Source of the DNA: Mesorhizobium loti
GTDB lineage: Bacteria > Pseudomonadota > Alphaproteobacteria > Rhizobiales > Rhizobiaceae
Reading direction: 5' to 3'
Length of the DNA: 64,000 bases
NCBI GenBank assembly: GCA_014189435.1
Contig: CP050293.1
Location: 687,001-751,000 of the forward strand
Within the stretch, counting starts at the first letter, position 1. Every line of letters begins with the position of its first letter. The position numbers and the translations under genes were made by a program. Positions 50,665 through 62,352 of the stretch are shown here, piece after piece. The notes under the pieces were generated by a model. It was not told the DNA's origin, did not search any database, and saw nothing but the letters and a program-made list of their open reading frames with translations.

Positions 50665-51567
50665 TTGCCAGCAAAACTCAACCTTATCGCGATCGGCGTG
50701 ATCCTGGCCGCCGCCGGCATCAGCGGCTGCACGTCGACCTCGCAGATGAAATCCGCGCCGGCTCTTACCGAAACCGCGACCGTCGCCGGCACTGACGCCG
50801 GCTTCACCGTGCCGCTGCCGGAGACCGTTTCGGTGCTGCCGGAATCCTCGGGTATTGCCCCCGTTCAGACGGCCGAGCTGCCGCTCGATCCCGCCGCGCA
50901 ACCGGCGGCAGCGACCGCCGCCTTTGCTGGATCGACACCCGCGGCACCAGCCGTGCCCGCCGTGATGACCGCCAATGCCTGGCAGGCGCCTGCGCCGGCC
51001 ATTGCGGGCGAGCCGGTCAAGGCCGCCGAGACATATACGACCGCGGGGCTGGTCATCCCGGCGACCGCCAAGGGCGACCGGATGCCCGGCGTCCAGCAAG
51101 TCGCCTATATCATGCCGCAGAACCCGGCCGCCTTGGTGCAGGGTCCCGTCGGGCCGACGGAAGAACACGCCACGGGCGTGCGTGGCGATGTCGAGCGGCT
51201 GATCGAGAAATATGCCGCGATCTACCAGGTGCCGGTGGACCTCGTGCGTCATGTCGTCAACCGTGAGAGCACCTTCAACCCGAAAGCCTACAACAACGGC
51301 CATTGGGGGCTGATGCAGATCAAGCACGCGACGGCGCGCGGCATGGGCTATGACGGACCGGCCAAGGGCCTGTTCGACGCCGAGACCAATCTGAAATACG
51401 CGGTCAAATATCTGCGCGGCGCCTGGCTGGTGGCCGGCGGCAACGCCAAGAAGGCCGACTGGCTCTACCAGACCGGCTACTATTACGATGCCAAGCGCAA
51501 GGGTCTGCTCGAGGCGACCGGGCTTGGCCGCGACCGCCAGCGCCGCCGCCTGCAGCCCGACGCCTGA
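50665..51567 (+). CDS. Lytic transglycosylase-domain lipoprotein
   Basis: 300 residues from a TTG at 50665, the only start that gives a proper signal sequence (LNLIAIGVILAAAGISGC, lipobox I-S-G-C). Residues about 50-165 are Ala/Pro-rich linker. The C-terminal SLT-like domain has IYQVPVDLVRHVVNRESTFNPKAYNNGHWGLMQIKHATARGMGY (catalytic Glu in R-E-S-T-F-N). It cleaves peptidoglycan at MurNAc-GlcNAc bonds from the outer membrane. Its TTG start has a weak ribosome binding site. A GNAT gene begins 6 bases after its stop. Confidence 0.9.
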   Translation: MPAKLNLIAIGVILAAAGISGCTSTSQMKSAPALTETATVAGTDAGFTVPLPETVSVLPESSGIAPVQTAELPLDPAAQPAAATAAFAGSTPAAPAVPAVMTANAWQAPAPAIAGEPVKAAETYTTAGLVIPATAKGDRMPGVQQVAYIMPQNPAALVQGPVGPTEEHATGVRGDVERLIEKYAAIYQVPVDLVRHVVNRESTFNPKAYNNGHWGLMQIKHATARGMGYDGPAKGLFDAETNLKYAVKYLRGAWLVAGGNAKKADWLYQTGYYYDAKRKGLLEATGLGRDRQRRRLQPDA

Positions 51568-51572
51568 GCGCG

Positions 51573-52061
51573 ATGCCTGAACCGCGCCCGCCGGCTTTGA
51601 ACGATATCCGGCTGCGCAAGATCCTCGACGAGACGCTGGTTCCTCCGCATTGGCCCGAAGGCTTTGTCATGCGCTCTCTCGAGCCCGGCGACGCGCCGGC
51701 CCTGCATGCGCTTTTGACCGAAGTGTTCGACGACGGCGCCGACGGCCCGTTCGACGAATGGTGGCCGCGCGTATCGGACGATCCCGAATTCGATCCGGCA
51801 CTGTGCTTCCTCGTCATCGATGCCAAGGGCCGGTTGGCGGCAGCGGCGCTGTGCTGGACCCGCGCCTTCGTCAAGGATCTTGCCGTCCATCCCGAGGCGC
51901 GCGGCAAGGGCATTGCCGAGGCGCTGATGTGGCACGCCTTCGCCATTTTTCGCGAACGCGGCGCCGACCATGTCGACCTCAAGACCAACACGGTGGAGAA
52001 TCCCGCCGCCGTCCGGCTCTACGAGCGGCTCGGCATGTTCGAGGTCGATTGGGCTGGGTGA
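51573..52061 (+). CDS. GNAT family N-acetyltransferase
   Basis: 162 residues. The GNAT core is MRSLEPGDAPALHALLTEVF, then FVKDLAVHPEARGKGIAEALMWHAFAIF with the acetyl-CoA loop (R-G-K-G-I-A) and VENPAAVRLYERLGMFEV. Acetylates small amines or protein N-termini; substrate unknown. It begins 6 bases after the lytic transglycosylase gene, so they are probably cotranscribed. Confidence 0.85.
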   Translation: MPEPRPPALNDIRLRKILDETLVPPHWPEGFVMRSLEPGDAPALHALLTEVFDDGADGPFDEWWPRVSDDPEFDPALCFLVIDAKGRLAAAALCWTRAFVKDLAVHPEARGKGIAEALMWHAFAIFRERGADHVDLKTNTVENPAAVRLYERLGMFEVDWAG

Positions 52062-52070
52062 GATCGGGGT

Positions 52071-52406
52071 TCAAATATCCGGCGCGTTGCCAATCTTCTT
52101 TTTTAGTTCCAGCGCCCAGGCGCGGCCCTCGTCGCCGCCCCACAGCAGCCAGGCGACATAGCCGGCCGACGGGTTTTGCTCATTGCCGTAGTTCCTGCCG
52201 CGTTTGTCGACCTCGTGGCGGGCGAAGTAGCTGACCATGCGGCGGATGGTGGAGGGCGAGAGCTTTTGCCGGTTCTTCAGTTCGGTGGCCCGCGCGACGC
52301 CGATCTCTGTGCCGCCGCGGCCGAACTCTCCGCGCAGCCTGAGGCCTTTGGCGGCATTGTCGGCCACCACTTGCGGGCAGCGCAGGTCGATCTCGTCGTC
52401 GTGCAT
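52071..52406 (-). CDS. Conserved hypothetical protein, phage-like helical domain
   Basis: 111 residues from the ATG at 52406 with GGGGGA upstream. The C-terminal half (KLSPSTIRRMVSYFARHEVDKRGRNYG, then PSAGYVAWLLWGGDEGRAWALELKKKI) is a conserved domain seen as the tail of phage head-maturation or related proteins and as single proteins in many bacteria. Function unknown. No phage genes are near. The N-terminus shows four acidic residues and one Cys. Convergent with the GNAT gene. Confidence 0.65.
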   Translation of the reverse strand: MHDDEIDLRCPQVVADNAAKGLRLRGEFGRGGTEIGVARATELKNRQKLSPSTIRRMVSYFARHEVDKRGRNYGNEQNPSAGYVAWLLWGGDEGRAWALELKKKIGNAPDI

Positions 52407-52644
52407 TTTTTCCCCCAGCAGCACAGGCTTTAACCCGCGGTGAGAATGCGGGAAAGCCGGACGGGTTCCACATCCGAGGAATTCAGAAAGAACCTGTCCA
52501 CCAAGGCGACAGGTCGCATCTTGCCTGGCATGCTGCCTCGCGGCCGCGCGTGCAAAAAATGTCGGAACGGATCGTCGCGAAACGTCCTTGGGTCGCAGAG
52601 CAACCGCGCCGGGACGCCGGCGCCGCGACTTGAAGGAGCCGACC

Positions 52645-53388
52645 ATGATCACCTTTCCCAACGAATCCGCCAGATACCGCACCGCGCGCGAAAAACTGCT
52701 GCGCAAGGAAATCGAGCTGCGCCGCGTCATGGAAGAGGTCGCCGAGGCTCGGCGCGCGCTGCCGCCGGGCGGGCTGATCCGCCAGGACTATGAATTCGAC
52801 GGGCTGGATGCCGATGGAAGGCCCGCCAAGGTCAGGCTTTCGGAGCTGTTCGCACCGGGCAAGGACTCGCTCATCCTCTACAACATGATGTTTCCGCGCC
52901 ATCCGCGGGAGACGCGCGATGTCGCGACCAGCGGCGGCACGGCGAAGCTCGCTCGCCCGGACCAGCCGTGTCCGTCCTGCACCGCGCTGCTCGACCAGTT
53001 CGACGGTGCGGTCGGCCATCTCCAGGCCGCCGGCTTCAATTTCGCGGTGGCGGGCAAGACCAAGCTCGAAAACCTGGTCACGCTCGGTCGCGACAGGGGC
53101 TGGCGCAACATGCGGCTGGTGTCGTCGGCCGCCAACAGCTTCAAGCGCGACTACAATGCGGAGGCGGCTGACGGCTCACAGATCCCGCTGCTGTCGGTAT
53201 TCCACCGCGATGGCGACGGCATCCGCCATTTCTGGAGTTCGGAACTGGATTTCGCGCCGACGGAACCTGGCCAGGACCCGCGCGGCCTCGGCACCTGCGA
53301 GATCCTGTGGAACCTGATGGATTTCACGCCGCAGGGCCGGCCGGAGTGGAGCGAGCAGCTGCAGTATGGGGAGGGGTGTTGTCATTAA
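52645..53388 (+). CDS. DUF899 thioredoxin-like protein
   Basis: 247 residues from the ATG at 52645 with GGAG 9 bases upstream. FPNESARYRTAREKLLRKEIELRRVMEEVA, LSELFAPGKDSLILYNMMFPRHPRETRD, and then CPSCTALLDQFDGAVGHL match DUF899, a thioredoxin-fold family (C-P-S-C). Possibly acts in redox chemistry; no activity known. Monocistronic; an inverted-repeat element follows. Confidence 0.85.
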   Translation: MITFPNESARYRTAREKLLRKEIELRRVMEEVAEARRALPPGGLIRQDYEFDGLDADGRPAKVRLSELFAPGKDSLILYNMMFPRHPRETRDVATSGGTAKLARPDQPCPSCTALLDQFDGAVGHLQAAGFNFAVAGKTKLENLVTLGRDRGWRNMRLVSSAANSFKRDYNAEAADGSQIPLLSVFHRDGDGIRHFWSSELDFAPTEPGQDPRGLGTCEILWNLMDFTPQGRPEWSEQLQYGEGCCH

Positions 53389-53424
53389 GGGGCAGGGCGG
53401 TGGTGCCTGAACCGAAGAATGTAA

Positions 53425-53604
53425 GCGCTCTACGGCGCCCCCCTCTGTCCTGCCGGACATCTCCCCCACAAGGAGGGAGATTGGCCGTCACCACGGCTTT
53501 CGCCAATTTTCAACATTGCAAGAAGAGAGCCGGCGCCGAAGCTGCCAATCTCCCCACCTGTGGGGGAGATGTCCGGCAGGACAGAGGGGGGCGCCGTAGA
53601 GCGC
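53425..53604. repeat. Element with 46-bp perfect inverted repeat
   Basis: Arms 53425-53470 and 53559-53604 are exact inverse complements over 46 bases (they contain GCGCCCCCCTCTGTCCTGCC). Between them, 88 bases hold a smaller stem. Part of the arm recurs at 58757-58793 with differences (CTCTGGCCTGCCGGCCATCTC). It fills the gap between DUF899 and the cupin gene. Confidence 0.8.
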
Positions 53605-53730
53605 CACGGTGGATGCCGGCCCCTTGGCGAACCGCGTGCAGCAATTGGCTCTTTGCCCGTGCCAGCCGTGAAGTAGACTGCGGGCATCCATTCGAGGAGC
53701 CTCCCATGCCCAAGATCGACCCTGTCCGCC

Positions 53731-54171
53731 GTGCCCGCCCGCAAAGGCTCAGGCTACCCCGCGCCCTTCGATGTCCCCTGCGCCACCCGCACGCGTCGCC
53801 GTCTGGGCGATGCCGGCGGCCTCACCGATTTCGGCGTCAATCTGATGACATTGCCGCCGGGCGGCTGGTCCAGCCAGCGCCACTGGCACAGCCATGAGGA
53901 CGAGTTCGTCTATCTGCTGGAGGGCGAGCTGACGCTGGTCGAGGATGGCGGCGAGACGCTGCTTAAGCGCGGCGACTGCGCGACGTTTGCCAGGAACAGC
54001 GGCAACGGCCATCATTTGATCAACCGGTCCGCCACGACGGCGCTCTATCTGGAGGTCGGCTCGCGCTCTCCGGACGATGTCATCACTTGCTCCGACATCG
54101 ACATGATGAGCCCGAGCTCCGACGGGCGTTTCCTGCATAGGGATGGCACGCCGTATCCGGGACAGGGCTAA
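53731..54171 (+). CDS. Cupin-domain protein; 5' end apparently frameshifted
   Basis: 146 residues from a GTG at 53731. Cupin: GVNLMTLPPGGWSSQRHWHSHEDEFVYLLEGELTLVEDG (H-x-H, E) and CATFARNSGNGHHLINRSA. The expected start is the ATG at 53706, which has GAGGAG 6 bases upstream and encodes MPKIDPV, but this frame runs into a different frame one base off; the family's usual PARKGSGYPAPFD segment is in the GTG frame. Removing a single C between 53718 and 53731 would restore one ORF. Function unknown; metal-binding sugar- or metabolite-related cupin. Confidence 0.75.
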   Translation: MPARKGSGYPAPFDVPCATRTRRRLGDAGGLTDFGVNLMTLPPGGWSSQRHWHSHEDEFVYLLEGELTLVEDGGETLLKRGDCATFARNSGNGHHLINRSATTALYLEVGSRSPDDVITCSDIDMMSPSSDGRFLHRDGTPYPGQG

Positions 54172-54315
54172 ACCTCGAACGATGTATCGGTGCCGATAAA
54201 AGCAAGATGTATGCTGGTTGTTCCCTAAAATTTTAGTTTCTCCGAAAACGAGAAATACTACTTTCCCGTGTATTCGACAGATGCGGTTTTCTGGGTTGTT
54301 GATCCGGGGGAAGAC

Positions 54316-54960
54316 ATGAAGCTCGTGGTGGCATTCACGCTGGCAGCGCTCTTTTCAATGTTCTTTGCCACTGACGCCGAGGCCCGAAAAATGCGGTTTC
54401 GGGTGCTTCCGATCCCTGGGGTGCACGGCTCGTCGTCAACCGAAAAAGCGCATCCTGTTCCCATCGGCATAGAAGACGTGCGTTTCGTTCACGATCTGCC
54501 GGCGGTTTTTGTGGAAGAAGGCGAGCATTTCGATCTCGGCTATAAATTCGGCATGTTCGGCGGCGGCGAATGGGTCGGCTACTTCAAGACATCCCAACGC
54601 TACGTGGACTTGAAACAGGAAAAGATCCGCGAGCTTTTGCCGTTTCTCGGCATTTCGGAAGCCGATGCACCGAAGCGGTCTTTCGGCAGCCAGTTGATGG
54701 TCTTCGGCTCATGGTGTCTGGTCGGGTTGTTCGGCCTGGGGGCGGTGCTGGTGAAATACCCTGGCCTGAGAGCGGCACTCTTTCGCGGCTCAGCCAGACG
54801 CGGCGCGAGCGGCGAGTTCGATGTGCAGGCAGCCGATCAGATGATCAGCCGGGCGGCTGCTCGCAATCAACAGCGCGAGACCAGACAGCCAGGCGTCGCG
54901 CCGGCCGGCTCCTTCGCAAGGTCGAATGGAACTTCAACTTTCGGCCGCAGATCGCGCTGA
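54316..54960 (+). CDS. Signal-peptide-bearing membrane protein, unknown
   Basis: 214 residues from the ATG at 54316 (GGGGGAAG upstream). A signal peptide (VVAFTLAALFSMFFATDAEA) is followed by a periplasmic part (VHDLPAVFVEEGEHFDLGYKFGMFGGG, GYFKTSQRYVDLKQEK) and one transmembrane helix at about 140-158 (VFGSWCLVGLFGLGAVLV). The C-terminal about 55 residues are cytosolic and basic. No family recognised. The preceding 140 bases (54172-54315) contain A/T-rich sequence likely to hold its promoter. Confidence 0.7.
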   Translation: MKLVVAFTLAALFSMFFATDAEARKMRFRVLPIPGVHGSSSTEKAHPVPIGIEDVRFVHDLPAVFVEEGEHFDLGYKFGMFGGGEWVGYFKTSQRYVDLKQEKIRELLPFLGISEADAPKRSFGSQLMVFGSWCLVGLFGLGAVLVKYPGLRAALFRGSARRGASGEFDVQAADQMISRAAARNQQRETRQPGVAPAGSFARSNGTSTFGRRSR

Positions 54961-55005
54961 GGAGGTTTTTGCGCTAGCATCGGCTCAAAACCTCGGAGGA
55001 TCGTC

Positions 55006-55398
55006 ATGGCCAAGGAAATCGTCGAAGTGCCGGTGCTGTCGGCGGCCGTGCGGTCGCTGGGCGTGCCGCTGTCGCTGGTGACCAGGGCCGCGGGACTGGT
55101 CTTCGTGTCCGGCACGCCGCCGCTCGATATTGCGACCGGCAGGCTGGTCAAGGGCGACATCGAGGTGCAGACCGAAGCGTCGCTGAAGGCGCTGAAGCAC
55201 TGCCTGGAAGCGGCCGGCACCTCGCTCGACAATGTGGTGATGGTGCGCATCTACGCCGTCAATTCCGGCTTCTACACCGCCATCAACCGGGTTTATGCCA
55301 GGCATTTCCCCGAAAACCCGCCATCGCGGACCTTCGTGCCGGTGGCGTCATGGCCGATGGAGTTCGATATCGAGATCGAGTGCGTGGCAACGGCTTGA
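55006..55398 (+). CDS. RidA family protein (paralogue 1)
   Basis: 130 residues. RidA/YjgF fold: LVFVSGTPPLDIATGRLVKGDIEVQTEASLKALKHCLEAAGTSLDNVVMVRIYAVN, then NPPSRTFVPVASWPMEFDIEIECVA, where the Arg in P-S-R-T-F corresponds to the catalytic Arg of imine/enamine deaminases. Canonical RidA hydrolyses reactive 2-aminoacrylate. A second copy lies 75 bases downstream. Confidence 0.88.
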   Translation: MAKEIVEVPVLSAAVRSLGVPLSLVTRAAGLVFVSGTPPLDIATGRLVKGDIEVQTEASLKALKHCLEAAGTSLDNVVMVRIYAVNSGFYTAINRVYARHFPENPPSRTFVPVASWPMEFDIEIECVATA

Positions 55399-55473
55399 TC
55401 TCTGGACCATGCGTCGGCGCTGGCGTTCCGCCAATGCCGGGATAAGCTCCCTGAAAACAGGGGGAGGATTGCC

Positions 55474-55866
55474 ATGAAGAAGGAAGTCATCGAAGTGCCG
55501 GTTATGTCGGCCAAGGTGCGGGCGCTCGGCCTGCCGTGTTCGACTGCGGTGAGGGCCAACGGCTTCGTGTTCATCTCGGCCACCCCGCCAGTGGACATGG
55601 TGACCGGCGAGATGGTGCGCGGCGACATCGAGGTGCAGACCGAGGCGTCGCTGAAGGCGCTGAAACATTGCCTGGAAGCGGCCGGCACGTCGCTGGACAA
55701 TGTGGTGATGGTGCGCATCTACGCCGTCAATTCCGGCTTCTACAACGCGATTAACCGGGTTTATGCGAAGTATTTTACGACCAACCCGCCGGCGCGGAGT
55801 TTTGTGCCGGTGGCGTCCTGGCCGATGGAGTTTGATATCGAGATCGAGTGTGTGGCGGTTGCGTGA
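55474..55866 (+). CDS. RidA family protein (paralogue 2)
   Basis: 130 residues, same fold and catalytic Arg (P-A-R-S-F). The stretch from GDIEVQTEASLKALKHCLEAAGTSLDNVVMVRIYAVNSGFY is identical in protein to paralogue 1, and the DNA there differs only at a few third positions, whereas both ends are clearly more divergent. This points to tandem duplication with partial gene conversion. A hairpin with terminator character follows the stop. Confidence 0.88.
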   Translation: MKKEVIEVPVMSAKVRALGLPCSTAVRANGFVFISATPPVDMVTGEMVRGDIEVQTEASLKALKHCLEAAGTSLDNVVMVRIYAVNSGFYNAINRVYAKYFTTNPPARSFVPVASWPMEFDIEIECVAVA

Positions 55867-55878
55867 GGGTGAGAAGCG

Positions 55879-55918
55879 GTCCGCGTAGCGGACGAAAAGC
55901 CAATTGCTTGGCTTTTCG
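55879..55918 (+). terminator. Hairpins after the RidA pair
   Basis: Short GTCCGC-GTA-GCGGAC stem, then CGAAAAGCCAA-TTGC-TTGGCTTTTCG (55893-55918). The latter has only a short T-run within its 3' arm, so termination is likely but not certain. Confidence 0.5.
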
Positions 55919-56031
55919 AGCTTCGAACGCCCTGAGCCCGCGAAGGGCTGGCAAAATTCCAACGTAAGTTTTCACTTGTCTTTCAAGTAAACTCGTCCTC
56001 AATTCCCATCGGGGATAGGGAGGGTGAGTCA

Positions 56032-56820
56032 TTGAATAAATTACCGAAGAAATTCGTCGAACGCGTTGCGTCGAACATCAAGAAATATCAGCGCATTACG
56101 CTGGCTCAGCAAAAATCCGATGTCGCGGAAGCCGACACGGTTACCTTGATCAAGGACATCCTTGCCGATGTTTTTGGGTACGACAAATATGATGAATTGA
56201 CCTCAGAACACCAGATCAAGGCTACATACTGCGACCTCGCGATCAAGATCGCGGGAAAACTGCGATTGCTTGTCGAGGTGAAATCAGCCGGCAGCAGCCT
56301 GGCCGATAATCACTTGAGGCAAGTGATTGACTATGGGGCTCACCAAGGCATCCATTGGGTGATCCTGACCAATGCCGTCGAATGGCGGCTCGTTCGTATC
56401 TATGTGGCAAATCAGATCAGCCACGAAGAAGTCTGCCGCATCGTCTTTGCCGAAATGAGCCCCAAGAATGAGGATCATCTCCAGTGCCTCTTCCTGTTCG
56501 CCAAGGAAGGGCTGACGACCGATGCAATGGATGCCTTTCATCAGCAGGCTCAGTTGTTCAACAAGTTCACGGTTTCCGCGATTATCCGATCAGAACCAGT
56601 GATTTCGGTGGTGCGTCGCGAAATCCGAAAGCTCTTTCCAGATATCAAGGTAGGCAATGAGAACCTGTCGCTGCTCATCGAAAATGAAGTGATCAAGCGG
56701 GATACGATTGAAGGCGACAAGGCCAAGGAAGCGGTCGCCAGGATGCGAAAGGCTGTGAACAAGCTGGAAAGAGCCAAGAACAAGGTAGCGAAAGCAGTTG
56801 TCGTCGATGTCTCGAACTGA
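56032..56820 (+). CDS. HsdR N-terminal-type (PD-(D/E)XK) nuclease-like protein
   Basis: 262 residues from a TTG at 56032, with AGGGAGGGTGAG a few bases upstream. Residues about 30-150 resemble the HSDR_N domain of type I restriction enzymes: E33, then D68 in YCDLAIKIAG and E82-V-K84 in LLVEVKSAG, i.e. a PD-(D/E)XK nuclease core, and then HLRQVIDYGAHQGIHWVILTNAVEWRL, a typical continuation. The C-terminal half has a helical region (SVVRREIRKLFPDIKV, then KEAVARMRKAVNKLERAKNKVAKAV). It is not part of a complete RM operon; an ATPase-TOPRIM gene follows 140 bases later. The region is more A+T-rich than its surroundings. Confidence 0.75.
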   Translation: MNKLPKKFVERVASNIKKYQRITLAQQKSDVAEADTVTLIKDILADVFGYDKYDELTSEHQIKATYCDLAIKIAGKLRLLVEVKSAGSSLADNHLRQVIDYGAHQGIHWVILTNAVEWRLVRIYVANQISHEEVCRIVFAEMSPKNEDHLQCLFLFAKEGLTTDAMDAFHQQAQLFNKFTVSAIIRSEPVISVVRREIRKLFPDIKVGNENLSLLIENEVIKRDTIEGDKAKEAVARMRKAVNKLERAKNKVAKAVVVDVSN

Positions 56821-56960
56821 TTTTGCCGATTTTAGCATTTTGCCTTTGCCCTGCGGCAATCCGGCCGAGAGACTTGGGCTAATTCTACGAGCGTGCGGGA
56901 GAACGAGCATCGCTTGGTGTTGAGAACTGAGGCCTCGACCGGCCGGGGCGTGGTGGGACA

Positions 56961-58715
56961 ATGCTCAGACATATTCGGCTAACAAATTTTCGTAAATTCG
57001 ACGCATACTCGATTCCACTCAAGAGTGGAAACATCTTTGTAGGCCCGAACAACGCGGGAAAATCTGCGGTAATTGATGCTATTCGAATACTTGATTCATG
57101 CTTCCGATACGCAAGGCTACGCGTACCGCAGGTCTTGCAGTTAGATGGGGGTGAGATATTTGATGGTCACATAGTTCCCGAAAATAGGATACCCGTTAAT
57201 TTAAGTCACTCTACCCACAACTATAATGAAGACGACGCAATTCTCGAATTCACCCATGTAAACGGCGCTCGAGCGGTCGTTCTGATAAATCCTGAGCGGC
57301 CGATTAGATTCTATATAGGCACCGATGGTCGGCGACTAAATTCCGTCTCGCGATTTGCTGGCGCGTTTCCGATGCATTTTCTTATCGTTCCCACACTGGC
57401 GCCCCTCGAACAAGAAGAACGGTGGGTGGAAGACGAAACCATAAGGCGTTCTGAGGCAACTAGAACGGCTAGTCGACACCTGCGCAATGTCTGGTTTCGA
57501 AGAACGCAGGCTGAATTTACCGAATTTTCCGCCGATGTCGCCCATGCTTGGCCGGGAATATTGATACAGCAACCGGAGAGGCAAAGAGGGAATCAGGCTA
57601 TATTGGAAATGTTCTATGACGAAAACAGGATAGCCAGGGAAATACAGTGGTCTGGATTCGGCTTTCAGATCTGGCTCCAACTGCTCACCCATCTCCGTCG
57701 TGCGATGCCGCATTCATTGGTTGTGATAGACGAGCCGGACATCTATCTGCACCCCGATATACAAAAGAAGTTGCTTAGATTTGTAAGAGATCGCTATGAG
57801 CAGTTTATTTTTGCTACTCATTCTGTAGAAATAATAAATGAAGCCGATCCGCTGGAAATTATCTCCGTGAATTCAAACTACCGGAGCGCAAAGCGAATAA
57901 CTTCTGAGGATGATTACAACAGAATTTATAGCTATGTCGGCTCATCTCAAAATGTTGACTTTGCGCGCGTCGCAAAATCTCGGCGTGTTATATTTGTAGA
58001 AGGAGATGATAGGCGACTATTTCAGACCCTCGCCAAACGCTTGGGTCTTGAGAATTTGGCCATCGGTACGGTTCCTTTTATAAAACTTGGTGGTTTTGAA
58101 GGTTGGGACCGCGCGTTAAATGCAGTTTGGGCGTTTCGCGAAATACTAGATATCGACATCGAGGTTTTTTGCCTCTTCGATAAAGATTATCGGCCGGCAT
58201 CAGAAATTGCCGCGTTTGAACTGAAATTGCGCGAGGCGGGCCTTAGATGCCATGTCCTGGAGAGAAAAGAGATTGAAAATTACCTACTGGAAGTACGTCC
58301 GTTGACAGAAGCAATAAAGCGTCGTGCTCGTGAGCGCCAGCGCGAACAGCCTTCTGATAATGCCATAGAGGGTTGGCTGAACGAGGCAACAACGACGGTG
58401 AAGCATCGGGTGGTCAGCAGGCTATCGGCGCGTCACGTCGAGTACTTGCGCACTGTTGGTGACCGACGCGATATGGCGACTATCAATGAAGAAACGCAAC
58501 GTGAATTCGAGAGGCTATGGGATAACCTTGAAGATCGGCTCAAGATCGTTCCCGGGAAAGAAGTCTTATCTAGGTTAAATGATATTCTTCAGAGAGAAAA
58601 TATCGGGGGACTCACGCATCGTATGATTGTTGATTCCATGGGGCGCGATGACGTTGACCAGGATTTTAGAGCTATACTGGAGGAGATTAACGATTTCTGT
58701 AATCATCCTCATTAA
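56961..58715 (+). CDS. OLD/PARIS-like ATPase with C-terminal TOPRIM domain
   Basis: 584 residues. N-terminal ABC/SMC-type ATPase: RHIRLTNFRKFDAYSIPL, Walker A VGPNNAGKS (27-35), signature SGFGFQ (231-236), Walker B LVVIDEPDIYLHP (253-265), and H-loop ATHS (285-288). C-terminal TOPRIM: RVIFVEGDDRRLF (E347), VFCLFDKDYRP (D407, D409), and ERKEIENYLL, a motif common in DUF4435/AriB-type TOPRIM nucleases. Thus ATPase and nuclease are fused in one chain. Related proteins (OLD, GajA, AriA/AriB) act in anti-phage defence. Codon use is A+T-rich relative to neighbours, suggesting transfer. The upstream HsdR_N-like gene may be a partner. Confidence 0.85.
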   Translation: MLRHIRLTNFRKFDAYSIPLKSGNIFVGPNNAGKSAVIDAIRILDSCFRYARLRVPQVLQLDGGEIFDGHIVPENRIPVNLSHSTHNYNEDDAILEFTHVNGARAVVLINPERPIRFYIGTDGRRLNSVSRFAGAFPMHFLIVPTLAPLEQEERWVEDETIRRSEATRTASRHLRNVWFRRTQAEFTEFSADVAHAWPGILIQQPERQRGNQAILEMFYDENRIAREIQWSGFGFQIWLQLLTHLRRAMPHSLVVIDEPDIYLHPDIQKKLLRFVRDRYEQFIFATHSVEIINEADPLEIISVNSNYRSAKRITSEDDYNRIYSYVGSSQNVDFARVAKSRRVIFVEGDDRRLFQTLAKRLGLENLAIGTVPFIKLGGFEGWDRALNAVWAFREILDIDIEVFCLFDKDYRPASEIAAFELKLREAGLRCHVLERKEIENYLLEVRPLTEAIKRRARERQREQPSDNAIEGWLNEATTTVKHRVVSRLSARHVEYLRTVGDRRDMATINEETQREFERLWDNLEDRLKIVPGKEVLSRLNDILQRENIGGLTHRMIVDSMGRDDVDQDFRAILEEINDFCNHPH

Positions 58716-58756
58716 ATAACCTTCTTGACTCGTTGTCGGACCGCAGTGTCGGCGGG

Positions 58757-58808
58757 ACAGCGCCCCCCCTCTGGCCTGCCGGCCATCTCCCCCACGCGGG
58801 GGGAGATC
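58757..58808. repeat. Partial copy of the palindromic element (53425 type)
   Basis: CGCCCCCCCTCTGGCCTGCC, followed by an ATCTCCCCC (58785-58793) / GGGGGGAGAT (58798-58807) stem. It resembles one arm of the 53425-53604 element. It lies between the ATPase-TOPRIM gene and the carB 3' end. Confidence 0.6.
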
Positions 58809-58819
58809 AGCTAATCACC

Positions 58820-62323
<3,504 letters not shown>

Positions 62324-62352
62324 GTCATAGGTCCGTTCGGCGGGCGGCTTGC

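Noticed and set aside
50632..51327. 231-residue minus-strand ORF
   Set aside because: Antisense shadow of the lytic transglycosylase lipoprotein, His/Gly/Arg-rich with no domain.
56032..58715. Complete type I restriction-modification system
   Set aside because: No HsdM or HsdS and no helicase domain are present; only the N-terminal nuclease-like domain of HsdR is seen.
56961..58715. Gabija system
   Set aside because: The ATPase-TOPRIM protein is GajA-like in outline, but no UvrD-like GajB helicase gene is adjacent; carB follows.
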